Part shown: positions 43,301 to 56,426 of the stretch, one piece after another
How positions within the stretch are numbered: the first letter of the stretch is position 1
Layout of the letters: every line of letters begins with the position of its first letter
Assembly (NCBI RefSeq): GCF_011386835.1
Contig: NC_088798.1
Coordinates: forward strand, 3,906,001-3,970,000
Direction of reading: 5' to 3'
DNA: 64,000 nt
From: Chrysemys picta bellii
Taxonomy: Eukaryota; Chordata; Testudines; Emydidae
Program-made: the position numbers and the translations under genes
Notes under the pieces: model-generated
Database searches by the model: none
What the model was told of the DNA's origin: nothing
What the model saw: only the letters and a program-made list of their open reading frames with translations

Positions 43301-44664
43301 GCAGACGGGACAGGATGCCGAGGGAGGGAGGCTGCATGCACCTGAGTGGCGGGTAGGTGGTGGGCGAGGCGAGCGTCACAGCTGTGTGGCTGAACCTTCT
43401 CGGGGAAAGGGGCATGATGTGGCATGCCAGGGGGCAGCCAGTCGGGGGGGGGGGGTGCATTTGGGCTCAGAGAGGGGAGCTGGAATGGGGAGAGTTGTGG
43501 CCATGGGACCTTGTGGGATATAGAGTACATTGCAGGTGGCCGCTGGGGTTGGCATGGCTCTGATGGCGTTTGATGAGTCTGGGAGGTGGAGGTGTCACGG
43601 GCTAGAAGCTGGTTTTAGGGGGCACATGATGCGGTATTATGGGCATAGCAGAATTTGTTGAAAACGCAGGCCTATGTGCGCCCTAGTCACATTAAATTCA
43701 TCCTGACAGGCAAAGGGTTTAAGAAACAAGGGAAGATCGAAAATGTACCAGAGAAACTAGTGAATCAAAAATTGAGTCGCGGTCTGCCCTGCTTTGAATG
43801 TGTAAAGTGCCAAATAAATGCAGAGTGTTATTCTGGCTCTTTCACCCGGAGCCCACGCTACACTGTATGAGTGGAGGGGAAAAAAGAATGTAGCAGAACC
43901 CAGCTTTGTGTAACATGCTGACTGCTAGTATTAATAATATAATTGTAGTTCTCCTTATTGAAGGATACTACCCTAGATTAATAAAAGTGTCTATGGTATG
44001 TCTGTAGAACTGGTTTCTATTGTCCTGGTTCTTTATAGAAGTGATTTCTGTTGTGCCCAGAAAATTAACCCTCTGTATTATAGTTACCTAAAGTTTGTAA
44101 AATTGTTTAAAAATCAGAAAACTCAGGACATATCAGCATTTCAGCTTTTCAAACCCAGCTTGTTTTTTTCTTCCCTTAAATGTAACTTTTTTCTAATTAA
44201 AAACAAAATGACAAATTAGACATTTTGAGATTGCTGTGATTACAAGGGCAGGAAGACCAAGAGGTCCTAAAAGCTTTAGTTTAGACATAGTTAAACACAA
44301 TTTAACAAATAACTATTTATTTTAATTTTCTCTCCCCATTTCTCCCAGAACATGGCAGATGAGATTTAGCATGTTGGAAAGACTGGTCAACCTTTTTAGT
44401 GATATTGATTTATTTGTAGAGTAGCAAAAGATACAGGAAGTATGCAGACTGCGGTGATGCAGTAATGCATCATTTTACTTGGCCATTTTGAGAGTCATAT
44501 TAAAAATAGAACTTTCTGGGTTCCGTTTCGTGTCAGCTAAGTAAATCCTGTGTCTAGCTTTTCTTTGGAGGTGACCGTGTTTCTTCTGTATAGATCGTAG
44601 GTATTCTTAAATGATTAAATAACAGTTGTCTGGTGAGAGAAGACAAGTTAATGTTTATACAATA

Positions 44665-44860
44665 CACCTCTACCCCAATATAACGCGACCTGATATAACA
44701 CAAATTCGGATATAACGCGGTAAAGCAACGCTCCGGGGTGGGGGTGGGGGTGGGCTGTGCGCAACAGTGGATGAAAGCAAGTTTGATATAACGCGGTTTC
44801 ACCTATAACGCGGTAAGATTTTTTGGCTCCCGAGGACAGCGTTATATCTGGGTAGAGGTG
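44665..44860. mobile_element. Tigger/TcMar-type MITE
   Basis: Ends CACCTCTACCCCAATATAAC and the inverted GTTATATCTGGGTAGAGGTG, flanked by TA. Same family as 21457-21645. Confidence 0.8.
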
Positions 44861-45198
44861 TACTTGGAACATGAATACTAATATAGCATTAGGTATTGAG
44901 AATCATCTTCTAGTTGATATCTTTGCAACTAGTATTCAGAGTAATTTCACTAGTATAGATTGTAAAAATCTACCTGCTGTAGGTCTTTGACTTTATTGGT
45001 TGCATGTATCCCTGCTTGTCATTTTAAGATTGTTTTGATATGTTGAAACTGAGAAGAGGTTTTTTATGTTTGTGAAATGAGATATTGGAAATATCTTACT
45101 AATTTAATGTTGATCATTTTTGTTTTGAAATATAGAAACAGGAAACTCTATTTAAGCTGCTTTATAGAAAATAAGCTTAGTTAGTTAAACTGTTATAG

Positions 45199-45934
45199 TA
45201 GGGGAAGGCAAACTATGGCCTGCGGGCTGGTTCTGGCCCATCAGGTCTTTCAATCTGGCCCGCAGGATTGCCAGCCCTGTGGCGCAGTGGGGCTAAGGCA
45301 GGCTCCCTGCCTGCCCTGACCCCATGCAGGTCCTGGAAGCGGCCGGCACCACGTCCCTGCAGCCCCTGGTGGAGAAGAGTGGGGGATAGAGGGCTCTGTG
45401 CGCTGCCCTTCCCTGTAGGCATCGCCTCCCCACAGCTCCCATTGGCCGGGAATTGGGAGCCGCAGCCAATGGGAGTTTCGGGGCTGGTACCCACAGGTGA
45501 GGGCAGGGCGCGGAGGAGCCACCTACCCCACCCCCAGGAGCCACTGCCGGACATGCTGGCCACTTCCAGGAGCGGCGTGGGGTCAGGGCAGGCAGGGAGC
45601 CTGCCTTAGCCTTGTTGCGCGCTGCTGCCACCCTGGATCCGCTTGAGGTAAGTGGCGCCGGGCCAGAGCCCGCACCCCAATCCCCTGCCCTTAGTCCTCT
45701 AACCCCCTGCCACACCCCTCCTGCACCGCAACCCCCTGTCCTGAACCCCCTCCCACACTCTGCACTCCCTCCTGCACCCCAACCTCCTGCCCTGAGCCCT
45801 CTTCCGCACACCCTCCCACACCCTGCACTCTCTGCCGCACCTCCAACCCCCTGCCTCAGCCCTACGTTCATGGCCCTGCATACAATTTCCCCAGCCAGAT
45901 GTGGCCCTTGGGCCAAAAAGTTTGCCCACCCCTG
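45199..45934. mobile_element. GC-rich hAT-type MITE, 736 bp
   Basis: Ends TAGGGGAAGGCAAACTATGG and the inverted CAAAAAGTTTGCCCACCCCT. Flanks TGTTATAG and TGTTAGTC are a decayed duplication. An internal CCCATTGGC…GCCAATGGG hairpin carries two CCAAT boxes. All long frames here are shadows of this repeat. Confidence 0.8.
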
Positions 45935-47906
45935 TGTTAGTCTAATGGAGGACTTACATTTTGATAGAGTGATAAGAAACAAGAGCGGAGGACCAATCTG
46001 TAAGCTCCACGGGTATATTGATGAGAATCTGAGCCTACTGACCTGCTGGGAAGAGGGAATTTTCTGGAATTCTTATTACCATGCTGCCCCTGAACTCTGC
46101 TTAGGGATAGGGGTGGGGGTATTTGTGTTGGGTTTTGGCCAGAGGATGCCTGATAAAATTTAAGTTCGCCTTTGCCTGCTCTTGCTGATGCTAATTGCTT
46201 TCCAAAGTAGTAAGAGTAACCTCCATACTTCAGTCAATTTCAGAGTTTGGCATGTTATAGGAAAACTAACCAGTGTCTTGTTGCTTGGAAGAGTTAGGAG
46301 CTGCACTAGAGCTATCTGTGAACTTAGAAAGACCGAACTGCATTGCTTTACATTTGGTTCTTATTTAGGTTATCTTTGCAACAATAAGGAATGGAAACCT
46401 TTTAATGAAATCTTAAATTCTGCATAAGATTGATGGTGTAGGTCCTATCACTCACCGCTAACAAGTAGGTGAATGGATTTTTTGAAGTCCATGTTAATGA
46501 ATGGACATGGAATGGTGCTGAAAGGTCACTGTTAATACCACCTTGGTGGCTGGGTGCTATGTGTGGTTGCTAGTTTGAGTGTAGAAGGGTGGGAAGTTGT
46601 AATACTGGCAAGAACTGCCACGTATATTTATTAAAATAATTTGGAATCAAGTTGTGCACTAGCTAACCCATGTAACTGTGTGATCTTATTATTGTTACCC
46701 TGTTACTTGTAATGTCTTAAATTAGATTGTAATATCTTTAGGGAAAAGAATGTTGCTTTATGTATTTGTGGAGCATGTGGCACAGTTGAGCCCCAATTCT
46801 GATTTTAGGCCATGGGGCACTACTGTAACAAAGATAATAGATAAGTCTCTTTCATGAGCATGTAGGATCCTACCTCGGGGTGGGGAAAATGCACATGAAC
46901 GTGTATGTCATTTAAGCTTGCAAGCCTCAAACATGTATTTCTAAGAAGAAAAAGGGTTATTTTGATGAAACTTCTTAAGATAAATCCATTTTCTACTCTG
47001 TCTATGGCACACTGACAAAGCAGCATACAGAAGATGTTCACGTACTTCATTACTTGTTAAAAAAAAATCTTACATGTAGACCCCTTCTGACTTTGTAATT
47101 CTGTCTGAGTTTTTGAAGAATTAATATTCAAGTACAAATATTTTGGCAGCTGAAATTTTAAAACTATACATTCTACAATGTAGATGATCTTTAAGGAAGG
47201 TCAAATTTTGACTCCAATTTTCTTGAGACTTTGCCCTTTACGAACACATTTAATCATGTCAGACTGCTGGTTGGAAAAATAAGAATATATCGGAACAGAG
47301 TCAAGTAATTGGGGCCCCATCCTTGCAATCTAGTTCTTGTGAATGGACTCTTGGACCTTTTTGGAATGTCAGAGTTCAGTGGGACTGTGCAGGTAGCAAG
47401 TTCCATCCACTTGGATCTGATTGGAGGACCAGGGCCTAGAAGCAAAATAGGGACCTTTTTAAAATCTGTCTTCTCAATTGCCCATTAAAATAGTGATGTG
47501 TAAAGCAGTATTTGCAATGGCAAGATGTTAATTATGATTTGAGTGCTGTCTGTGTTCTTGATATTACACAAAACAGGAAAATGTCCCTACCCCTTGAAGT
47601 TAGTCTGTTAGATACAAATAATGCATTTCAAATACAGTGAGGTATTAAATGCAAGAAAAGTGTGCTAAAAGAACATTAAGGTTGCAAAGTCAAGCACACA
47701 AAAATTAGGGAATGCCAGAATTAAGATTGCCTGTGCCTTCTGTACACAGGAGAGGCTCTCTCCCTACTGTCAGTTCAGGTTCCTGGACCAGGACTTGGCA
47801 CAGCCCGCCCGCAGCAGCCCAGAGCTGCTATTGCAGGGGAAGTCCTAGAGCATGCTCAGTGTGGATGGAATCTTTGGGAAATGTAGCTACTAAGAAATTG
47901 CTAGTA

Positions 47907-48200
47907 CAGTAACTCGTCACTTAGTCGTCCCAGTTAATGTTGTCTCGTTGTTACGTTGCTGATCAATTAGGGAACATACTCGTTTAAAGTTGTGTAATGC
48001 TCCCTTCTAATGTCGTTTGGCAGCCGCCTGCTTTTCTACTGCTTGCAGGAAGAGCAGCCCGTTGCAGCTAGTTGGTAGGGGCTTGGAACCAGGTTTGGAC
48101 CGGCAGCCCCAATATCAGCTCCCCGCTCCCCTAAGTTCCCTGTGCAGCAGCTACCTGCAGTTCAGCTGTGTCCCTCCTCCCCCCCCCCCCACTGCCATGT
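47907..48200. mobile_element. Tigger-like DNA transposon fragment
   Basis: TA then CAGTAACTCGTCACTTAG and GTTGTCTCGTTGTTACG resemble a Tigger terminus. The right boundary was not found. Confidence 0.5.
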
Positions 48201-50740
48201 GCTGCTCCTGGGAGACACAAATCCACAGTTTGAGAACTGCAAAACTAAGCATCTCTGATGACATCTTCTAGATTGAGTACTGAGTTGCATTGGGTAGATA
48301 GAAAGATTAACTGAAATAATCTATACAGCAGCCCCTGGAACCCCATAAGATTGAGTCCCTAATCCATGAACTATTGGAACTCATTTACAAAACTTTTCTT
48401 AAACATTACATGAATATATTGTCTCATACTATAGAATTAGAATTTATAATCCCTATTCCATGATGAGATATCTTTGAGCTAAAATGTATCTTAATTAAAA
48501 CTATTTTTAGATTGCTTTTTTCCTCAAAAAGCATTTTATCAAAAAATCCAATTTAAATAAAAAAAATGATTTTATTTAAAATGTTTTTTTTAAATCATTG
48601 ATTTTTATCCACCCTGGCTGAATCTCTCGGGATTATCTGAATTTTTGATGATCTGATCTGGCCCAATTAGTTCAGATAAATGGGGTTCCACTATATATCA
48701 ATAAAATATTGTGTTCAGTTGATACCTATATGTATTGTGGCTAGGGAAACTAAAGTTTAGCGTTTCATTGGAGAATTTGTTTTTTTATCATGGGGAAAAC
48801 TAGGACTCCTGCTCATTAGGATGCTGGAGTCTGATTGCAATCCATAGGATTATTGCTCTCTTTTCTTTGCAGCAGCTTCTGTCCTTGCTGCCAAGTCAGT
48901 TAAGGCTTTTCCTCAAATTTTTCATTTCTCTCTCATCAGGAAAGAGTGTGCTAAGTGAAACATCTGAGACAAAGAAGCCTTAATCCAAGCAAGTTTGTTA
49001 CACACTTGAGTTCTGTTAACAGATTCCTCTTGCCTAGAGTATTTTTTTACTCTTGATATTGCTTGAAAGTCCAGTCACAAATAAACATAAATAATGATAT
49101 GTGGAATGGATTACTTCCGATGAAATGAAGTGGAAAGTTTTCTTGGTTCTCATAAGCGATGTCTTCTCTTTAGCTACGGCCCCTATAAGTCCTGAAAGAT
49201 ATTAATTTAACAGATGGATTAGGTGCTCCCAACATCTTTAGAAAAACATTAATAAATATATTAACACAATGAATCTAAATTATTTGTAGAATCCAGTGGA
49301 AAGAGATTTCGGGAATATTTTAGTCTGAACTTTTGCACATTTATCAAGGATGAAAACCCTTGTACTGACAGACTGTGTCCTAATGTGACTAGGTAATCCT
49401 TCAGACTATCTTCTTTTGGACTCAAGAATTGATTTCCAACTTTTTAGGACAGAGGTCAAAACAGATTGTCCTTCAATAACTTAAACAGTTAAACAAAGTT
49501 GCCATCTCATCATTCAGTTAAATTAGGGACATTATTTTCTCCTTTTAAACCTGTTCTACTTTAGACATACAGGAAGGGATATCTTATAGAACTTTGAGCT
49601 TTCCCTTTGTACTAACTTCTGCCAGTGAATTTAACTTTAAAACATTGGCAGAAGATAATAGGAAGTGAAGAGGGGAACAGGACTCATATGTGCTTAAATT
49701 TAGATGTGTGTAGGTACCTTGTTAAACTGAGGCCATGATTTTCTTCCTTGGATAGAACTCCTTTATTATAGAAGTTGGGTAAAGCTGCACCTGTTTTGCT
49801 GATGAGCAATAGCGAGCCAGTGCACTCATCAGGTCAGATTGATGTCAGGATCTAGAATGCTGACTTTAGGTATAGAAAAAATATTATGTGGTGATATTAT
49901 GACATATATGTGCACTTTATTTTTTCCTTTTCCAACTTGCTTTCTTGCATAGCAATGCAAGCACTTGCCATTAGTTTTCTGATGTACACATGACACAGTT
50001 CATTGGTGCAAAGATGTTGAGCAGGTCTGTTTTTGCTGATGAAATCAGATTGTGCTGTAGTGTGATTGTGCTGAATTTAGAAATGTTACTGTACATGTTG
50101 GAGAGGTATTTGATTTGGTGTCTGTTAGTGAAAATGGTTGGTTAGTGTAGTGGTATAAGGATTAAAAGGATACCTTAACTGGAAACTTAATTGGTTATAA
50201 GCATTGTGTGGGTAGGTGTTCCCCTTAAGCATCTTTTGGAGTATTTTGTTTGTGGAGAACATATATACTGATACAAATATATGTAAATTACAGTATTAAT
50301 AGGACTAATTAATGGAAATATATTCAGGTCTGTCTCTCCTTCAATTAACAGAATATTGTCTGCATGATGATACATTAAAGCCTGTTAATTGACATTTCTA
50401 TAACTCATTAATTTGCAGGATCTTGGCTTACTTTAGAAATGTGTTTAAGCTTCATAATGCTTATAGGAACATAGGACACAAGACTGAAAATGGACCTCCT
50501 GGGTGAAGTCCAGTCCTCTGCTGTTGCAGGCAACCACATCATATAATCCCATTCACAAATTTATCAAGTGCTATCTTAAAACTAATCAGGTTGTTTGTAT
50601 TTTTCAAAAGAAGTAGTGAGAGCAATTTTCTTTCAGTTTACTGTTCACTTCTATAACATGCACCTGGTCAAAATAGATCTGTGGTCAGTAAACTCTGTTC
50701 TTCAAATAGACAGACTTTTAAGCAGGAGCATCATCTATAG

Positions 50741-51300
50741 CAGGGGTGGAGAAACTTTTTGGCCTGAGGGCCACGTCGGAGTTTCGAAACTGTATGGAGG
50801 GCCTCCCAAACAGCCTGGACTCCGTCCCCTATTCGTCCCCTCCCACTTCCTGCCCTCTGACTGCCCCCCTCAGGACCACCGACCTATCCAACCTCCCCTG
50901 CGCCTTGTCCCCTGACTGCCTCCTCCCAGGACGACCCTACCCCTATCCAACCCCCCCTGTTCCCCATCCCCTGACTGCCCCCCCAAACCTCCTCCCCATT
51001 GAACTGCCCCCTGCTCCCTGTCCCCTGACTGCCCCTGGGATCCCCTGCGCCTTATCCAACCCCCCCGCTCCCCACCCCCTTACCAGCATTGGCAGCCGTG
51101 CTGCTTGGCTGGAGCCAGCCACACCGCCGCACTGCCCAGCAGGAGCTCGCAGCCCCGCCGCCCAGAGTGCTGGCGGCACGGTGAGCTGAGGCTGTGGGGG
51201 AGGGGGGACAGCAGGAGAGGGGCTGTGGGCTAGCCTCCCTGGCCGGGAGCTTAAGGGCCGGGGGAGGACGGTCCCGCGGGCCGTAGTTTGCCTTCCTCTA
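50741..51300. mobile_element. hAT-type MITE, 560 bp
   Basis: Ends CAGGGGTGGAGAAACTTTTT and the inverted GCCGTAGTTTGCCTTCCTCT. Flanks ATCTATAG (50733-50740) and ATCTAGAG (51301-51308) match at seven of eight. Confidence 0.85.
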
Positions 51301-53310
51301 ATCTAGAGTAACAAAGGCAAGTGAAATGCTAAACTCTTTAATTCACAGTTGAACGCTGTCCTGATGGCAAAGTAATGTGTAATAAAGGGAAATGCATTGC
51401 TGTTTATGAGAATTTATTGATGAATTATCTCATTTTGACGATTACAAAGGGAACATCAGTAGTTTTCAGAACATCTTGACTATCCTTTTTCTTATATATT
51501 GGGTATTAATAAAGTGGTTTTTACTTTGAAATCTCAGCACAAGTGACCAGATTGCTCAATTTTTCTACTATTGCCACCTTTTTATTTTAAAACTGAGAGA
51601 ATTTGCTATATAGGTGAAAGTTGCGAGATGGGCCAGAGTTACCAGATGCCATACAGCATGGACATCTTTTTGACAGTGTCTCTCAACCTTGCTGTGGAGG
51701 AACTGCAGTAAAGGAAAGTCATCTTTTTGTCGATTCCATCCTTTACCTCTTTGCTGAGAGTGCTTAGCAAAGATGCTAATTGTGCAGATGACTTTTGTGA
51801 TGTGAACTGGAGTGAGACTCCAACTTATTTTATATAAGCTACTGAAAAGCCATCACAAGGAAATTTTTGATCACAGAAGTGGGCTTTTTAATATTTATTT
51901 AAACAAACACTTCAGTTTGCCTCTGAAATAAAATCTACCAAATTGGAATACTCATTAATAAATTGTGAGACAAAAATTGGATTTTAATCAGGAGAGGAAT
52001 GCTTTTAAAAGTTAATTCAGTTATCAAAACCTACACCAAATGTTATGGCCAGTGCTAGAAGATTGGAAAAAATACAGGAGAAAATTATTAGTGCTTTTTT
52101 TTATAACGTTGTGGATGTACTATGCAACTGATATAAACTGTTCAGAAGGGAAAGTTATGGCAAAATGTGACATTCATGCATATTTAGACACAATGATGAT
52201 TTATTTGGGATGGGTATTTGTTAGCATGTTTTATTGTCTCAGGTGGATTTTATTCAGAGCTATACAGAGTCAGAGTGGCAAGTGTATACACTGTACCTGA
52301 AAGTCAGCCACATTGGTCAGCACACTGTGTGCTGCCTGTCAGATATATGTAGGTTTCTCTTGGCTCCCACCCCTGGATTTGTGTGTGGTGGCCTGCCCCT
52401 TGATTTTTTTGCAGAACAGTGGAGATAGTGTATCAGGCGTTTCTTCTGAGGCCTTCTGATTTGGAATTGTTTTTACTGACCTTAAGAAATCTGACAGTTG
52501 GGAATTTCATTTCTGTAGTCAGGCAAAGGGGAAGTAATATACTGTTTATCCCTGAAATGTCTGAAGTGTCCTTTCTTTGGGATGGAACTGAAGTATGCAG
52601 ATTCCTCAGTGATTTGAAATTTTGTGCCAGACTATGGGAATTTTGTCCTTGTGCAGTATAAGTGCTGCTAAGGGTGTTGAGTAACTGCTCTTTGGTAGTT
52701 AGGTTTATTTGTCATTTACTGACAATTCTGATGTTTTGGTGACTTCTGCCAAGGAAAGCTTGTCAGATTTCCAGAGGCTGCTAGCTGCCATGTTTCTAGT
52801 TTGTCTTTCATTTTAGTTGCAGTGGTGTTTGCCAGTTCACTTGCAACTTTATCATTATCATCTGGTTATAAATACAAAGGAAGAACTTACTAAATTACTG
52901 GTAGCTCTTCTGGTAAACTTCAGGGAAAGTCTACACTACAAAATTAAGTCAACCTTAGTTAGGTCAACGTACAGTTGCTGCAGTAATTAAATCGCTTTTG
53001 CATGTCCACACTACGCTTCTTGTGTTGGCGGTGTGCATCCTCACTAGCCGCGCTTACAGTGATTCAGAGCGCAGTGCACTGTGGATGGCTCTCCCACTGT
53101 GCAGCTTGCCACCATCTAGCACACTGTTTTGAGAAGGGTTTGCAATGTCTCATGGTGGCAAACGAGTCGCGCAGGGGTTACTGGGAACATAGTTTTAATG
53201 TCCCATGATGCAGTTTTCACCATCCCATAATTTTATCTGCATCCCATAATGTTTTGCGCCTCTTTTCAAAAGCCCTGCGAACCTGCATGTCTGCCATCTG
53301 TGTGAGAAAC

Positions 53311-54440
53311 ATGGATCCTGCACAACTCTGCACTATGGTGATGAGCATTGCGAGCACAGCGTGCCTGATCCTGAAGTCTTTGCAAAAGTACCAGAGGAGC
53401 TGCGGGAAACATAACAATTCCTTGGAGGCTTTGGAGGCCTTGGAGCTTGCTGTGGGACATAGAAAGAAACAACTCCAGGTTGTTGCTGGCATTCACCAAC
53501 CAGCTACAGATGATGGAGCTCTGGTTCTGGGCCTGAGAAACAAGGACTGACTGATGGGATTGCATTGTTATACAGGTATGGGATAATGAGCAGGGGCTGC
53601 AGAACTTTCAAATGTACAAGTCCATATTGCTGGAATGTGTGCAGAGTTTGCCCCAGCCTTCCAGTGCAGTGACACCAAAATGAGAGCTGCACTGACAGTG
53701 GAAAAGTAAGTGGTGACTGACCGTTGTGTGGAAGCTGGCAACACCAAATTGCTACCAATCAGTTGGGATTCATTTTGGAGTTGAGAAATCCACTATGGGG
53801 GTTACTATGATGCAAATGTGCAGGGCCATTAATTGTGTCTTGCTATGAAGGACTGTGACTGTGGGAAATGTATAGGACATAGTGCATGCTTTGCAGTGAC
53901 GAGGTTCCCAAACTGCAGTGGGGTGATAGATGGCATGCATATCCCTATTTTGGCACCAGACCACCTTGTCACAGAATATATCAACAAAAAGGGCTACTTC
54001 TCTATGAGATTGCAAGCGCTGGTGGATCACCAAGGTCGTTTTACCGACATCAACTTGGGATGGTCAGAGAAGGTGCATGATGCACACATCTTTAAGAATA
54101 CAAGTCTGTTCAGAAAGCTGCAAGAAGTGACTTTCTTTCCAGACCAGAGGATTACCATTGGGGATGTTGAAATACCAATAGTGATCTTAGGAGACCTAGC
54201 CTACCTGTTACTCCTGTAGTTCATGAAACGATACACTGGCCACCTAGACAGCAGCAAGGAACACTTCAACTACATGCTCAGCTGGTGCAGAATAACTGTT
54301 GAATGTGCCTTTGGCCGTTTGAAAGGCCACTGGTGCTGTCTTCTCACAAGATTAGACCTCAGTGGGGGAAAAACCCCTAATGGTTATAGCTGCCAGCTGT
54401 GTGCTTCATAATATTTGTGAAGCAAAGGGAGAAAAGACCA
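53311..54440 (+). pseudogene. HARBI1-like DDE transposase, broken
   Basis: The start reads M-D-P-A-Q-L-C. The DDE catalytic triad can still be seen: Asp in V-I-D-G-M-H-I-P (codon 53929), Asp in V-H-D-A-H-I-F (codon 54079) and Glu in V-E-C-A-F-G-R-L-K (codon 54301). Damage includes stops and shifted frames at 53548-53830, a TAG at 54217 where relatives have Trp, and a frame change near 54360 before V-L-H-N-I-C-E-A-K-G-E. The ancestral enzyme would be about 350 residues and would cut and paste the element. Confidence 0.85.
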
Positions 54441-55239
54441 TTTTACTAGTCAGCCACAGTAATATGTGTAGCTGTAGTGTGTGCTACCTGGCATTGTGGA
54501 GAGACCCTCAAGGCCACATTTCCATCTACAAAAGATACAATGCACAGAGGAACTATTGTGAGTGTATTCACAAGATAAATGGAAACCTGATATACTGAAC
54601 TCACATCCCTTGATCCACACAAGTTACAAACACTACAGTCTCACTTCTCCTTGGGATTCGTCGAGCACGGGAGCAGTCCCAGCCATGGTCAATATGGCCC
54701 AGGGAAGGGGGGTGAGTTGGGATAATAAAGGGGGTAGCATATGTGGATAGGGCAATTGAACTGAATACTGGCATAGTTTTCCACAGGCGGTGGTGATTTT
54801 AACTGATATCTCACTCTTGAGGGTAATGGAGGCTGAAAAGGAACAGCTCCTGCACACGTCCAGCCGCAGACTGGGTCTGTATGCTGCTAGCCGGTGTGCT
54901 GCAATGGTGCTTGCTAAAGTAATTGCTGAATGGCATGTGAAGGTGTCTTACCGCAGTGGAAGAAATAAGGCAGCCCTCCCCAGAAACCTTCAGCAGAGGA
55001 TTGCAGACCACTTCCAGGAAAGAGGAAGAGGAAAGTTGCCTCAAGATCGCTATGGAGGATTCATGGGACAGCTCTGTACACACACACTGTTCTGCAGGAC
55101 CCCTATGCCTAAGTATACAGGGGAGTGAGAAGCAGATAGCAACTCTATCTCTATTTGTTATTTCACTACTACTTCTAGCATGATTAAAAAAGTAAATGAA
55201 CAGATGTGTCCCTGCAATATCAAAGCAAACTGCATACTT

Positions 55240-55860
55240 ACCGGAGGTTCCTTCCCTGGCATCATGCTCGCCCGTGCTGGAGTTTAGGGACTGGCTCGGC
55301 TGCTCTGGAGTCAAAAACAATTCCTGGCTCACTGTGCCACTGAATCCCCTGGTTGCCCATCCCCCATAGTTGTCATCCTCCTCTTCCCTTATCCAACACC
55401 ACCTCCTCACTGTTCACTCTGCGGGCCTGTGACTCTGACTCCTCCGAAGTATCCATGGGGCTTTTGGGGGTAGTGGTGGGGTCTCTGCCAAGGATGGCAT
55501 GCAGATCTTTGTAAACGTGGCAAGTCTGCAGCTCCACACTAGAGCAACTGGTACACCTGCTGCTGCTCCTTGGCTTTCGGGCTTTCATGTGGCACTGTTG
55601 CGGGGTCCCTCTTTTAGCCCTTCTCCCCCATGCCCCGAGCAATCTGCTCATAGATATTGATGTTTCTACAGCTGGATCGGCTCTGTCCCTGCACAACCTC
55701 TTCTATCCATAGACCCAGGAGATCCATCACCTCCTGTGTAATCCAGGCAGGAGTGCATCTGCAGCCTGTAGTCAACATGGTCAGCTGGGCAGTTGCTAGG
55801 TGAGCTCTCCATGCCGAGCAAACAAGAAATGGAATTTCAAAAATTTGTGGGGATTTAGAG
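55240..55860 (-). pseudogene. Myb/SANT-like DNA-binding partner of the Harbinger transposase, broken
   Basis: The SANT-like region reads A-W-I-T-Q-E-V-M-D-L-L-G-L-W then, after a frame change near 55620, D/T-P-Q-Q-C-H-M-K-A-R-K and Y-K-D-L-H-A-I-L-G. A further frame gives S-Q-E-L-F and P-S-Q-S. This is the accessory protein that in Harbinger elements binds the ends and imports the transposase. The 3' part may extend to about 54830. Confidence 0.75.
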
Positions 55861-56248
55861 GGGGAAGGGTGTATACACCACTGTATCTGGCTGCCAGGCA
55901 ACAGAGTTCAAAATGGTGACCACCATGGTCAGGGTGGGGCGTTGTGGCATACCTCCTGGAGGCCACTGAAATCGACTTAAGTAACGCAGTGTCTACACTG
56001 ACACTGCGTTGGCCTAACTACTTCGACCTAAGCGCTATGCCTCTCATGGAGGTGGAGTTAAGTCAGCGTAGCGGGCGATTTAAATCAGCGTGAGCAACAT
56101 TTTACTATAGACACTTAGAGTTAGGTCGACATAAGCTGCCTTATGTTGATATAACTTTGTAGTGTAGACCAGGTGTCAGAGAATTCGCTAGTCTTTAACT
56201 AAACTCAGGAAGACTTCATAAGTGTGGTTTTAAAATTCTTGCCATGTA

Positions 56249-56426
56249 CACCTGTACCCCGATATAACGCTGTCCTCGGTAGCCAAAAAATCTTACCGCG
56301 TTATAGGTGAAACCGTGTTATATCGAACTTGCTTTGATCCGTGGAGTGCGCAGCCCCCCCCCCCCCGGACCTCTGCTTTATTGAAATTCGTGTTATATTG
56401 GGTCGCGTTATATTGGGGTAGAGGTG
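56249..56426. mobile_element. Tigger/TcMar-type MITE, 178 bp
   Basis: Ends CACCTGTACCCCGATATAAC and the inverted TTATATTGGGGTAGAGGTG, flanked by TA. It lies 73 bp beyond the Harbinger element. Confidence 0.8.

Larger units (their letters stand above)
52923..56175 (+). mobile_element. PIF/Harbinger transposon with both genes, decayed
   Basis: This 3.25-kb element starts GGGAAAGTCTACACTACAAA and ends TTTGTAGTGTAGACCAGGTG, with TCA duplicated at 52920-52922 and 56176-56178. Inside are a HARBI1-like transposase (plus) and a Myb/SANT-like partner gene (minus), convergent, the two-gene layout known for the superfamily. Both are broken. Confidence 0.9.

Noticed and set aside
43083..43523. Extension of the MAST2 frame to 201 codons
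   Set aside because: The exon ends at a good donor at 43082; the rest includes a (TG)n run and reads as intron.
45293..46163. Long frames of 183-229 codons on both strands
   Set aside because: They follow the GC-rich interior of a hAT MITE with terminal repeats at 45199 and 45934.
54811..55410. 199-codon minus-strand frame as an independent gene
   Set aside because: It is part of the decayed Myb/SANT-like partner gene of the Harbinger element read in a shifted frame.
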